IMG/VR virus record: IMGVR_UViG_3300046683_000382
Coordinates: 1-42,958 of that record
DNA: 42,958 nt
Direction: 5' to 3' (one strand)
Source of the DNA: a virus
Position 1 is the stretch's first letter. Every line of letters begins with the position of its first letter. Positions 23,256 through 30,015 of the stretch are shown here, piece after piece. The notes beneath the pieces are model-generated. The model saw only the letters and a program-made list of their open reading frames with translations, ran no database searches and was not told the origin of the DNA. A program made the translations under genes and the position numbers.

Positions 23256-24655
23256 TAGAATCCCCTCTCTCTCTGTTGGTTGGCCTGTTGTCTCGCCTCA
23301 TTGCAGACTCCGCAATTGCATCCGGTTCGCGCCGCGTAATCTCTCAGAGATTCGTTCTCCGGCGGTTCCGGTTCCTCCGGTTCTTCGTAGGAATCCGCCG
23401 GTTCTTCGTCCTCTCCCGAATCCTCGGGAGGTTCCGGGAACCGGAAATTCTTCGCTACGCCGAATCGTGAGGTCCGATCATTGATGTATTCCAGAGAGAG
23501 GGAGGGCATCGGAACGGATCGAAGGATATCCAGAGGGGTTCCAGACAGGGCGATGATTTCCCGCTCGGGGGTTTTCATGGCGTAATCTAAAATTGCCGCC
23601 CACATCATTGCCCATGCCTGCATTCTCTCGGGGCGTGTCGAACCCTGGTGAATACGACACTCGACTGTCCCACGGTAAACCCATGAATCGAGATTCAATC
23701 CCCGGTATCTGTCGGACATTCCCTTTTGCGCTTTCCCGTGGCGGTATCGATCGGTTAAAACCTCTGTCGGCTCGGCGTCATCGCCGGTGAATCCTTCGCC
23801 GTAGAGGGCACCGATGATTCCCTTTTTGGATTCCTTCGGAACCGCGCCCGTCTTTCGCAATGCGTCTGCGAGATACTTCCCGCATGGAGAGCAGTAGGAA
23901 TTTCCTCTGCGCCATTGCGGAACGATGGAATACAAGGCCAATTCGATCTTCTCGTAGAGAAAGATCAATCGCCTCATGTCGTACCATCTGAAATCTCTCG
24001 CGTCAATGTGGCAATGCATTCCTGCATCGGAGTAACAGCTACCTCCGTTATTCCTGATAGCCTCTCCCAGATCGGAGAGTTGATTCAGAAGGAGGTCACC
24101 GTTTGCCGGAGAGGTATTGATCTCTACGGCGGTATCCCGATGCAGAGAACCGTCTGTCACGATCGAGCAGGACCATTGATACGCGGCACGATTCGTAAAA
24201 GACCCTGGAGTCCGGAATTCCGACACTTCTAATTCCAGAGATACGAAACGCTTCGAAGGATTGCGAGAGAATTCCTTTTTGAGCTTGGACGATTCCCAAA
24301 ACTTCAGAGGTTGCGTCCAGACTTGCGGGAAATAATTCCGCAGCCGGGGCTCCCCTGGGTCATGGGAAATATCCTCGTGGTTTTCTCTCTGCGTTTCGGC
24401 AATGCGTTTCTTGCAACACTTGAAACAGATTCCGCATTGCTTGCACGTTTGAACACCGAAAAGAACGGTTCCGCAGCGGCACCGGCACGCGCAATGTGAT
24501 TTGCATGACGCGCATATCGTGCAGCGTTTCGGTCCGACTTTCCTGCATTCAGAATTGGAATATACGTTCCGCCTGGAACCGTTATCCCAATTCCTTTGCG
24601 CGACGTAATTGCATCGCGGCGTTTTTACTTTCGCCGCAGCCTTTGCGTCTGTCAC
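23255..24655 (-). CDS. Amidoligase (COOH-NH2 ligase, PF12224-like) with Cys-rich N-terminus
   Basis: The product has 466 residues from GTG 24655, with AGGAGG six bases upstream. Residues 37-81 hold at least eleven cysteines in CxxC-type spacing (CTICASC, CACRCRC, CKQCGICFKCC), a probable multi-zinc domain. The ligase core follows: SLELEV (139-144) for metal binding, VTDGSL (166-171), Glu178, SDAGMHCHID (209-218), then LNLDSWVYRGTVECRIHQGS (320-339) with Asn321, Arg328, Glu332 and Arg334. These match the glutamine-synthetase-like amidoligase pattern. The tail is Glu/Pro-rich and ends with CNCGVC. It probably joins an amine to a carboxylate with ATP; the substrate is unknown. Confidence 0.85.
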   Translation of the reverse strand: MTDAKAAAKVKTPRCNYVAQRNWDNGSRRNVYSNSECRKVGPKRCTICASCKSHCACRCRCGTVLFGVQTCKQCGICFKCCKKRIAETQRENHEDISHDPGEPRLRNYFPQVWTQPLKFWESSKLKKEFSRNPSKRFVSLELEVSEFRTPGSFTNRAAYQWSCSIVTDGSLHRDTAVEINTSPANGDLLLNQLSDLGEAIRNNGGSCYSDAGMHCHIDARDFRWYDMRRLIFLYEKIELALYSIVPQWRRGNSYCSPCGKYLADALRKTGAVPKESKKGIIGALYGEGFTGDDAEPTEVLTDRYRHGKAQKGMSDRYRGLNLDSWVYRGTVECRIHQGSTRPERMQAWAMMWAAILDYAMKTPEREIIALSGTPLDILRSVPMPSLSLEYINDRTSRFGVAKNFRFPEPPEDSGEDEEPADSYEEPEEPEPPENESLRDYAARTGCNCGVCNEARQQANQQRERGF

Positions 24656-24664
24656 GATTTCCTC

Positions 24665-24677
24665 CTGGTACTACCAG
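24665..24677 (-). promoter_or_regulatory. GGTAGTACC palindrome touching the amidoligase ribosome-binding site
   Basis: On the minus strand CTGGT-AGT-ACCAG runs directly into the AGGAGG of the amidoligase gene. The 11-mer TGGTAGTACCA is identical to three copies in the 26.3-26.5 kb cluster. It could act as an operator or an RNA site controlling translation. Confidence 0.5.
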
Positions 24678-24922
24678 CCCGTCATTTCCCTGATTTCCTT
24701 TGGAATTTTCAGGGTTCCATCGGCTTCGTGTATGACGGCTTCGGCGTATTCCAGAATGGAAACCGCGAGTTCAATCGCTTGTTCCATCGAGAGCGTTTTC
24801 TCAATTCGTTGGGTAAGATCATCAACCCGGAGAACGTATCCTCCGCGATGATCTTTGCGGAAACGGATTCCGTTCATTTCGAATCCGTCATACTCCGCGA
24901 TGATTACCACCGGTTTTATCAC
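24671..24922 (-). CDS. Hypothetical small protein
   Basis: The product has 83 residues if started at GTG 24922, where a GGGGAG abuts the codon. GTG 24910 would place the same Shine-Dalgarno sequence at a wider distance and is an alternative. It is alpha/beta with an N-terminal VVIIAEYDGFEM strand and a helix (EKTLSMEQAIELAVSILEYAEA). No family is recognised. Confidence 0.5.
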   Translation of the reverse strand: MIKPVVIIAEYDGFEMNGIRFRKDHRGGYVLRVDDLTQRIEKTLSMEQAIELAVSILEYAEAVIHEADGTLKIPKEIREMTGW

Positions 24923-24974
24923 CTCCCCTCGGTTTAGACTCCGCGTGTTTTACTCTCCCGCCTGTATTCTCGTT

Positions 24975-25175
24975 TCAGTTTCCGTTCAATTCCAGATCGC
25001 CCTGGGTCCAGCAATACCAGAAAAAGAAATCTTGAAACTTCGGATCGAGCCCGTCTCTCAATTCCAGAACGCAACGCCAGCAGGTAGCGGTAACATCGTG
25101 AATTGTGGAACCGGCGTTGACCTGGAATCTGCCGCAGACGTCGCAGAAGAACCGCCAATCGTTTACGGTTCTCAT
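24975..25175 (-). CDS. Small zinc-ribbon protein
   Basis: The product has 66 residues with CDVC and CWRC pairs about 20 residues apart, typical of a zinc ribbon, and an aromatic C-terminus (FQDFFFWYCW). The ATG overlaps the previous stop (ATGA). A second frame over the same bases lacks such features and is rejected. The 52 bases after it (24923-24974) hold nothing recognisable. Confidence 0.6.
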   Translation of the reverse strand: MRTVNDWRFFCDVCGRFQVNAGSTIHDVTATCWRCVLELRDGLDPKFQDFFFWYCWTQGDLELNGN

Positions 25176-25417
25176 ACGAACAGCGGCTCATCGTTGTAGT
25201 AGGCGGATTCGTTGGAATCGTCCACTACTTCGATGGTCCCGCGCCTGGCCAATTCCATCCATCCGTACACAGCGTTGACGCCGCAGAATGGGCAGGTTCC
25301 CATTGCGACGTCCGGATCAATCGTTGACACCGTTTCGTCGCATGAGAGGCAGGCTCCTTCGTTGGGGTCACCAGAGAAGTAGAATTCCCTGGCGTCTAAT
25401 TCGATTACCATTTTCAT
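25172..25417 (-). CDS. Small acidic zinc-ribbon protein
   Basis: The product has 81 residues with CLSC and CPFC pairs, and is acidic (DPNEG, EVVDDSNES). GGGAG precedes the ATG. The coupled neighbour is also a zinc ribbon, so the two may form a pair. No function is recognised. Confidence 0.6.
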   Translation of the reverse strand: MKMVIELDAREFYFSGDPNEGACLSCDETVSTIDPDVAMGTCPFCGVNAVYGWMELARRGTIEVVDDSNESAYYNDEPLFV

Positions 25418-25465
25418 CGCTCCCTGGCGGGAGGATAAAACACGCGAAATCCTGGTTACTTTTCC

Positions 25466-25490
25466 CTACCGGCAGGATTGATGCATCGGC
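25466..25490. repeat. Inverted repeat, distal copy
   Basis: These 25 bases are the reverse complement of 25872-25896 with one mismatch. They begin CTACCGGCAG and end GATGCATCGGC. The copy lies 14 bases beyond the stop codon of the gene at 25504-25857. Confidence 0.85.
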
Positions 25491-25503
25491 TGTTATCTCG
25501 TTT

Positions 25504-25857
25504 TTACTTTCCGCTGTTGGCTGCGGTTTGTTCGGCTTTGTCGGCTGCGATTTTGTCGGCTGCGAGTTTCGTCGCGTGCGCTTTCGCATCGGCCAGCTTC
25601 GCGGCTGTCTCGATTCTTTCGTCCTTATTCATCAGGGTCCGAATCGGGCGATCGAGCGTGTCGGCGGTCTGCCGGAATTTCTTCGCTTCCTCACGGGAGG
25701 ATACCGTTGTGCGTCCCCGTAGTTTCTGGTCCTGTTGGAAGCAATACTCTTGCACGTGCGAGAGAATGGCAGCGACGCCTCTCACGGCTCCACCGTTGCG
25801 GACGATGATTTTTTCGATTTCGGCAATGGTCGTTTCCTCAAGCGTAGGAATCGTCAT
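25504..25857 (-). CDS. Hypothetical Ala/Lys-rich helical protein framed by inverted repeats
   Basis: The product has 117 residues from ATG 25857, with AGAGG upstream. It is almost wholly helical: an N-terminal domain (EIEKIIVRNGGAVRGVAAIL, then EYCFQQDQKLRG) and an Ala/Lys/Asp-rich C-terminus (ADAKAHATKLAADKIAADKAE), which looks like a coiled coil or nucleic-acid-binding tail. It is the first gene of the amidoligase unit. The gene is framed by a near-perfect 25-base inverted repeat (25466-25490 and 25872-25896), the upstream copy lying 15 bases before the start codon. Confidence 0.5.
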   Translation of the reverse strand: MTIPTLEETTIAEIEKIIVRNGGAVRGVAAILSHVQEYCFQQDQKLRGRTTVSSREEAKKFRQTADTLDRPIRTLMNKDERIETAAKLADAKAHATKLAADKIAADKAEQTAANSGK

Positions 25858-25871
25858 GGTATTTGACCTCT

Positions 25872-25896
25872 GCCGATGCATCAATTCTGCCGGTAG
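25872..25896. repeat. Inverted repeat, proximal copy
   Basis: This is the partner of 25466-25490 (24 of 25 bases complementary; one more matching base at 25897). It contains the palindrome GATGCATC. In the leftward transcript it lies in the leader, just before the Shine-Dalgarno sequence of the 25857 gene. Confidence 0.85.
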
Positions 25897-25992
25897 GATG
25901 ATTGTTTTCGAGGTACGCTGACCGGAGTGCCTCTCCGTATTTCCTGACCTATTGCCGCTATCAGGCGCCGTACCCTTATCAGAGAACCCTCA

Positions 25993-26050
25993 CCTCTCGC
26001 GCATGGCGAGAGGGTTCCGGACACGTATATCGGGGTTTTCTCTCCCCGAT
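25993..26050 (-). promoter_or_regulatory. Two leader hairpins upstream of the amidoligase unit
   Basis: CCTCTCGC and GCGAGAGG form one stem (25993-26014), extended by GAACCCTC/GAGGGTTC. ATCGGGG (26029-26035) and CCCCGAT (26044-26050) form a second with an eight-base loop. They would lie in the 5' leader of a leftward transcript. Confidence 0.45.
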
Positions 26051-26212
26051 CCTTCCGGACAGATACAGGGAATAGCAAGGCGTAGGCCAGAATACCAGAC
26101 GCTAGAATCCCTGTAGAATGAATGAGTTAGAGCCAGGCAGGTGACAATAAACGGTGTCTGTCTATTGAACAAATCGAGGTTAACTCCAATGTTCTCATAG
26201 GTTTAACGTCAT

Positions 26213-26231
26213 ATTGTCACCGTATGACAAT
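26213..26231. promoter_or_regulatory. ATTGTCA-N5-TGACAAT operator-like palindrome
   Basis: Perfect seven-base arms flank CCGTA. A further half site TGACAAT occurs at 26142-26148. The size and symmetry suit a dimeric HTH repressor or activator, for example the HTH protein at 19959. Confidence 0.5.
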
Positions 26232-26285
26232 TCCTATTCTCGTGAAAACAAAGGACTTATTCGTCTAACCCATTTGGGGCCAGCA

Positions 26286-26493
26286 GTAGTACCACTACCA
26301 GGGCCAGGAGCGTCCACTTATCGAGAATCCCGATATCGGGAATCCCGATAATGGGACGAGCCATCTGGTGATGGTAGTACCACTACCGGGGTAGGCTCCC
26401 GGTAGTGTCGCTACCAGGTGACAGTCGTGGTAGTACCACTACCGCGTCCCGGTGGTGGTAGTGCCACTACCAGCCGGTGGTGGTAGTACCACC
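26286..26493. repeat. Cluster of GGTAGT/ACTACC palindromes
   Basis: Units lie at 26286-26298 (GTAGT-ACC-ACTAC), 26373-26387, 26401-26415 (GGTAG-TGTCG-CTACC), 26429-26443, 26457-26471 (TGGTAGTG-C-CACTACCA when extended) and 26479-26493 (GGTGGT-AGT-ACCACC). The 11-mer TGGTAGTACCA occurs at 26372, 26428 and 26481. Spacing is irregular, so this is not a CRISPR array. Confidence 0.75.
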
Positions 26494-26581
26494 GCCTCCG
26501 GGGCTCGGGGCTCTCCCCTGTTCACCCCCCAAGGGGGATCGGAACTGGAAAACGGACAGGGGTAACCTCCCCTCTCGACAC

Positions 26582-26705
26582 CTGACCCCCCCCCTCTCAC
26601 GCTCTGGGCTTCTCTTCAACATCACCCCAGGTGACCAGCCCAAGAGCCCCGGGGCTTACCCCCCACGGGGGGCTCTTCCTCGGGGGAGGGGGGGGGGTAG
26701 GTCAG
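26582..26705. repeat. Paired poly-C and poly-G tracts with inner hairpin
   Basis: CTGACC plus nine C (26586-26594) and TC is complementary to GA plus ten G (26688-26697), TA, GGTCAG. Between them AAGAGCCCC (26642-26650) pairs with GGGGCTCTT (26669-26677). The region could form a large hairpin or G-quadruplex. Confidence 0.6.
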
Positions 26706-26826
26706 ACTTTGAAAGTTGGGAGACTCATGCGGGGACAGGAGACCGCGAGGCGACTTCCCGGGGCATGGCCCCCTGCTCGATCGCAGGCCCCTGAAGCGTA
26801 AGAGGGGCATGGCCTTGCGTCAAGTA

Positions 26827-26846
26827 CCACTTTGAGGGGAAAGTGG
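26827..26846 (-). terminator. Hairpin after the 26848 gene
   Basis: CCACTTT (26827-26833) and AAAGTGG (26840-26846) flank a six-base loop, immediately beyond the stop codon at 26848. No T-run follows on the minus strand, so termination is uncertain. Confidence 0.4.
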
Positions 26847-26847
26847 G

Positions 26848-27147
26848 TCAGGCTCTATAACCACTTTGGAGGGCACAAGTCCTATGGTGAGGCTGTCCTT
26901 TCCAGAAGATACCGTCCGGAACGGGCTGACCACACTTGGCGCACACCGCGACGGTTGACCACCCCGGCAAGGCCCGCTCGTTGAAGTCGGACTTCCCTTC
27001 GACTGGTTTCGGGAGGTGGTATCGGTGGTACGGCAGATTCCCATCGAAGGCGGGGTCGGGGGCGTACTTTCCGCAGAACCGGCAGATGGCCGATTGAGGA
27101 AGGTCTTGATCAGAGAGGTGGGGCGTCAGGGCGCCGTCGTGTTTCAT
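26848..27147 (-). CDS. Small zinc-binding protein
   Basis: The product has 99 residues with two Cys pairs (CRFC, CAKC) and trailing His/Cys (HHRTCAL), suggesting two zinc sites. It overlaps the gene upstream by four bases (ATGA). These two genes form a short leftward unit divergent from the late unit. The function is unknown. Confidence 0.6.
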   Translation of the reverse strand: MKHDGALTPHLSDQDLPQSAICRFCGKYAPDPAFDGNLPYHRYHLPKPVEGKSDFNERALPGWSTVAVCAKCGQPVPDGIFWKGQPHHRTCALQSGYRA

Positions 27148-27359
27148 TCGCAGACCTCGATGGGCTGGAAGGCCACCGCCCCGGCGCCGTAGTCGTAGTC
27201 CTTTACACCGTGGAAGAGGGGGTCGTCACACTCCGAAGTGCAATCGTAGAGACGGTGCTTCAAGATTTCGTCAGCCCTCTTCCAGAGCTTCTGGATGTAC
27301 TCGGAGACCTCGCCCTCGGAAAGGCGCATCGAAACCGTCACGTTCTTCCACTCGTACAT
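27144..27359 (-). CDS. Hypothetical small protein
   Basis: The product has 71 residues. It resembles short phage proteins with a strand-helix start (WKNVTVSMRLSEGEVSEYIQKLW) and a CTSEC pair. GGGAG precedes the ATG by eight bases. It is divergent from the late unit, whose first gene starts 73 bases away. Confidence 0.55.
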   Translation of the reverse strand: MYEWKNVTVSMRLSEGEVSEYIQKLWKRADEILKHRLYDCTSECDDPLFHGVKDYDYGAGAVAFQPIEVCE

Positions 27360-27377
27360 GGCCCATTCTCCCTTCCT

Positions 27378-27395
27378 CCTTGACTTCCGTCAAGG
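27378..27395. promoter_or_regulatory. CCTTGAC-TTCC-GTCAAGG palindrome between divergent units
   Basis: Perfect seven-base arms with a TTCC loop lie in the 72-base gap between divergent genes. Each arm contains TTGAC, so both strands carry a -35-like element. The -10 matches 17 bases downstream (GACACT rightward, GAGAAT leftward) are weak. It could be an operator or a divergent promoter core. Confidence 0.4.
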
Positions 27396-27431
27396 ATTGA
27401 TCGACACTCTTTCCGATTTCGGGGGACAGAA

Positions 27432-27866
27432 ATGCCGTACTCACCCTGCTACTCTCACGGTGGAGGCGCGACACAAGGCGGCATCCCCGCCGTCCCCGGG
27501 ACGGCAACCGGACCTGGCAGACCCGTCTCCCTGCTTGCCGTATCGGCAGAAATGGCCATCCAGAACACCCCCGTCTTTGCCGTCATCTGCAAGACCGCTT
27601 CCGCAACCGTCAAGGTCGAGTGCAACGCCGGTCCCACCGATATCCTGGGGAATCCCCCCGCCACCGAATGGATCGACGTCTCCGCTGGCGGGATCGGGAT
27701 GGTCAACGGGGACGTGCTGGCCAAACGCTGCCCGCCCGGGATGCCATTCTGGAGGACCAACATCATCGCCATCTCCGGAGGTGGCTCGGTGCAATCCTAC
27801 TTCCCGGTCACCCCCGTCTGCCCCGCTGCCTACCCGTCCACAAACGCCGTGACCTCCGAGTTCTAA
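27432..27866 (+). CDS. Virion-associated beta-rich protein, first gene of the late unit
   Basis: The product has 144 residues with GGGGGA upstream of the ATG. It is Pro/Gly-rich and beta-rich (VFAVICKTASATVKVECN, then GGIGMVNGDVLAKRC). There are no recognised domains. Its place before a fibre gene suggests a fibre or tail component. Confidence 0.5.
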   Translation: MPYSPCYSHGGGATQGGIPAVPGTATGPGRPVSLLAVSAEMAIQNTPVFAVICKTASATVKVECNAGPTDILGNPPATEWIDVSAGGIGMVNGDVLAKRCPPGMPFWRTNIIAISGGGSVQSYFPVTPVCPAAYPSTNAVTSEF

Positions 27867-29615
27867 TTGGCACTCCCGGTCACGCCCGCCTTTGATTTCT
27901 CCGGGCTCTTTATCGATTTCACCATCCTCGATGCATCGGGCGGCGGGGGTGGTGGTGGTGGAGGCGGAACAGGAACCGTCACCTCTGTCGGAATGTCAGG
28001 AGGTACGACAGGGCTGACGGTAACAGGCTCCCCCGTCACGACGTCAGGAGCCTTCGTCCTTCACCTGGCAAACGGCTCGCAGCTCGCAGGACGTAACGCC
28101 GCCGACAACGCCGACGTCGGTTTGATCGGAGTCGATGCCTCCGACCGGATCGCGATCGGCTCGATCGTCTATCTCGACCAGGTAAACGACACCTTCCGAA
28201 TCACCGAGAACGCCACCAATCCCGACCGTGGATTCTCGGCACTCTCGATCACCGCCGCAAACGCTGGAGGAAACTTCGTCGCGATGAGGGCGGGCGGAGT
28301 CATCGGCGCACCCACGATCATCCCCGACACCAACTCGATCGCCAACTTCTCGGCGATGCCCTACGATGGGGTCAACTACCTCCGCACGGGGATCATGCGC
28401 CTTGCCTCGATGACCGGATGCGGGGTCAACCATATTCCGACCGTCTGGGGCCTCTACCTCTCCGACGGTTCAATCGACGCCATCCAGACGCCCCCCAAGA
28501 TCACCGTCAACGACCAGGGAAACGTCGTCATCCGGACCGCGACGTCGGGTCGCACTCTCCAGGTCGGCCCTCTCACCTATCCCGAGGTCGATGGCACGGC
28601 TGGTCAGGTCATGCAGACCGACGGCGCCGGGAACCTCTCGCTCGGGAATGTCTCCGGGGCGCTTGCGATCTCGTCCGTGTGGTCGGCCCAGGTCGTCACG
28701 AGAACCCTTGGAACCGCCTACCAGAATACCTCCGGAAAAACCATACTCGTGATGTGCGTCGTTCAGAGTTCAAGCACGAATACGACATTGGCCGGATTTA
28801 CCGACTCTTCCAATCCTCCGACTACCCAGGTAGCGGCGGCAACGACCAATACGTTCGGGGGAGCAAACGTCACGTCATCCATCGCGATCTTCGTCAAGAA
28901 CAACGACTTCTACAAGATCACTTCGACCGGGGGAACCCCGTCGATCATGAGTACGCGTGAATACACGATCACCAAGGGGTCGATCACGGACTCCGGGGAC
29001 CTTTCCGGGTCGAAGGCTTACGCGACCACCTACCAGAATACGTCCGGAAGCCTGATGATCGTCCAGATTCAGATTGGAACGGGGGGTATGACCTCGGCGC
29101 AGTCTGACGCATCCAGTCCCCCGACCGTTCAGGTGGACAAGGCGAGCGTCCAGAATTCCGGTAACTGCACGATGTTTTTCCCCGTCTTGAATGGGCACTA
29201 CTACCAGATCACCAATAACGGGACCGGATCGATCGTCAAGTGGCATGAGTACACCTGGTCCGGGGTGTCCGTCCAGAGGTCCAATCCCGCCGCGACCAGA
29301 ATCGCGGCAGACGGGATTCAGAGTACGAACAACTCGCTGGCTTCGTACTCCAATAATTCCCTGGCGTCCGTAATGTCGTCTGTCGCTGTACACTCTACGG
29401 GTGCGGGAACGCTCCACTTCTATAACGAGCCCCTGTCTCTCGATGGAGTTTTCACGCAATCGGTAGCGACCAATTCGTTCTCGTGGTTTACTTCCGCGTC
29501 GGCTGGTCCGGTCGTGCATGGATTTGCTCTCGTAAACAACGCGGAGACGTTCAACGTGAATTTTGACGTTGGTGCCGTCACGGTCGATAACTGGCTGGAA
29601 TGGAGAATTTCATGA
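27867..29615 (+). CDS. Tail fibre-like protein with poly-Gly hinge and tandem domains
   Basis: The product has 582 residues; the TTG start follows the previous TAA directly. A run of ten Gly near residues 25-34 forms a hinge after a short N-terminal anchor. A TVTSVGMSGGTTGLTVTGSPV segment (abridged here), common in phage fibres and base proteins, follows. From about 275 the sequence has two related domains, opening GTAYQNTSGKTILVM (about 281) and TTYQNTSGSLMIVQ (about 386) and each ending in a SI-x-REYT or KWHEYTW strand. I infer an elongated fibre that binds the host. Confidence 0.6.
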   Translation: MALPVTPAFDFSGLFIDFTILDASGGGGGGGGGGTGTVTSVGMSGGTTGLTVTGSPVTTSGAFVLHLANGSQLAGRNAADNADVGLIGVDASDRIAIGSIVYLDQVNDTFRITENATNPDRGFSALSITAANAGGNFVAMRAGGVIGAPTIIPDTNSIANFSAMPYDGVNYLRTGIMRLASMTGCGVNHIPTVWGLYLSDGSIDAIQTPPKITVNDQGNVVIRTATSGRTLQVGPLTYPEVDGTAGQVMQTDGAGNLSLGNVSGALAISSVWSAQVVTRTLGTAYQNTSGKTILVMCVVQSSSTNTTLAGFTDSSNPPTTQVAAATTNTFGGANVTSSIAIFVKNNDFYKITSTGGTPSIMSTREYTITKGSITDSGDLSGSKAYATTYQNTSGSLMIVQIQIGTGGMTSAQSDASSPPTVQVDKASVQNSGNCTMFFPVLNGHYYQITNNGTGSIVKWHEYTWSGVSVQRSNPAATRIAADGIQSTNNSLASYSNNSLASVMSSVAVHSTGAGTLHFYNEPLSLDGVFTQSVATNSFSWFTSASAGPVVHGFALVNNAETFNVNFDVGAVTVDNWLEWRIS

Positions 29616-29860
29616 CGGAAGGCATCCTTGCTTCCGAGCGTTGCGGGACCTCTTCCCTTTCGTGCCCCCGGTGCCGAAAGGGTCGCCCGTACTTTATCAA
29701 GCACACCGATTCCGACGGGGAAATCCAGTTGATCGAGATGATCTGCGAGTACTGCTCCCCCTCTCACGGCCCCGTCAAGGAACTTTCTCGCGGGAACCCG
29801 CGAATCAATGCTGTTGATTACTACCGCTTCCTCGCGAGAAAAGGAGAGGTATCCGTATGA
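29612..29860 (+). CDS. Small zinc-ribbon protein
   Basis: The product has 82 residues from ATG 29612, an ATGA overlap with the fibre stop; an ATG at 29600 is an alternative. Cysteine pairs CPRC and CEYC flank a strand region (GRPYFIKHTDSDGEIQLIEM). The function is unknown. Confidence 0.55.
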   Translation: MTEGILASERCGTSSLSCPRCRKGRPYFIKHTDSDGEIQLIEMICEYCSPSHGPVKELSRGNPRINAVDYYRFLARKGEVSV

Positions 29861-30015
29861 GAAAAATTCCGACAGGCTCCAAGGTCATGCCCACGCAGAT
29901 TCCGGCGCCGTCCCATCCCGTCGGTTCGAAGAACTTCGGACGAAAGGGAAACGGACGCATCAAGGGCAACGCCCACGATCCCGGCAACAAGACGCCGAAG
30001 AAGGGGGGCTACTAA
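29857..30015 (+). CDS. 52-residue basic protein
   Basis: ATG 29857 overlaps the previous stop (ATGA) and follows AGGAGAGGT; its TAA overlaps the next ATG (TAATG). The product is Lys/Gly/Pro-rich without hydrophobic segments (GSKNFGRKGNGRIKGNAHD). It may be a small DNA- or virion-binding peptide. No family is recognised. Confidence 0.55.
   Translation: MRKIPTGSKVMPTQIPAPSHPVGSKNFGRKGNGRIKGNAHDPGNKTPKKGGY

Larger units (their letters stand above)
25898..26847. promoter_or_regulatory. Non-coding control region of about 950 bases
   Basis: No convincing gene lies here. From left to right I see hairpins at 25993-26014 and 26029-26050, an AT-richer stretch (26100-26280) with an ATTGTCA palindrome, a TCCCGATATCGGGA palindrome (26328-26341), six GGTAGT-type palindromes (26286-26493), paired poly-C and poly-G runs (26582-26705), and a hairpin after the next leftward gene. 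The layout suits a replication or transcription control region. No promoter in it is convincing to me. Confidence 0.55.

Noticed and set aside
24934-25191. Alternative frame overlapping the 24975 zinc-ribbon gene
   Set aside because: It is Arg-rich without motifs, while the other frame has two CxxC pairs and an ATGA-coupled start.
25466-25896. Insertion sequence
   Set aside because: The 25-base inverted repeats flank a 117-residue protein without any DDE, HUH or recombinase motif, and I see no target-site duplication.
26100-26280. Sigma70 promoters in the AT-richer part of the control region
   Set aside because: Several TTGTCA or TTGAAC elements occur on both strands, but none has a convincing -10 at 16-18 bases.
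26286-26493. CRISPR array
   Set aside because: The repeats are short palindromes with irregular 1-70 base spacing and no unique spacers of constant length.
26477-26794. Open frames on both strands in the control region (also 26622-26810 minus)
   Set aside because: The products are Pro/Gly/Ser low-complexity sequences formed by homopolymers and palindromes, without good starts.
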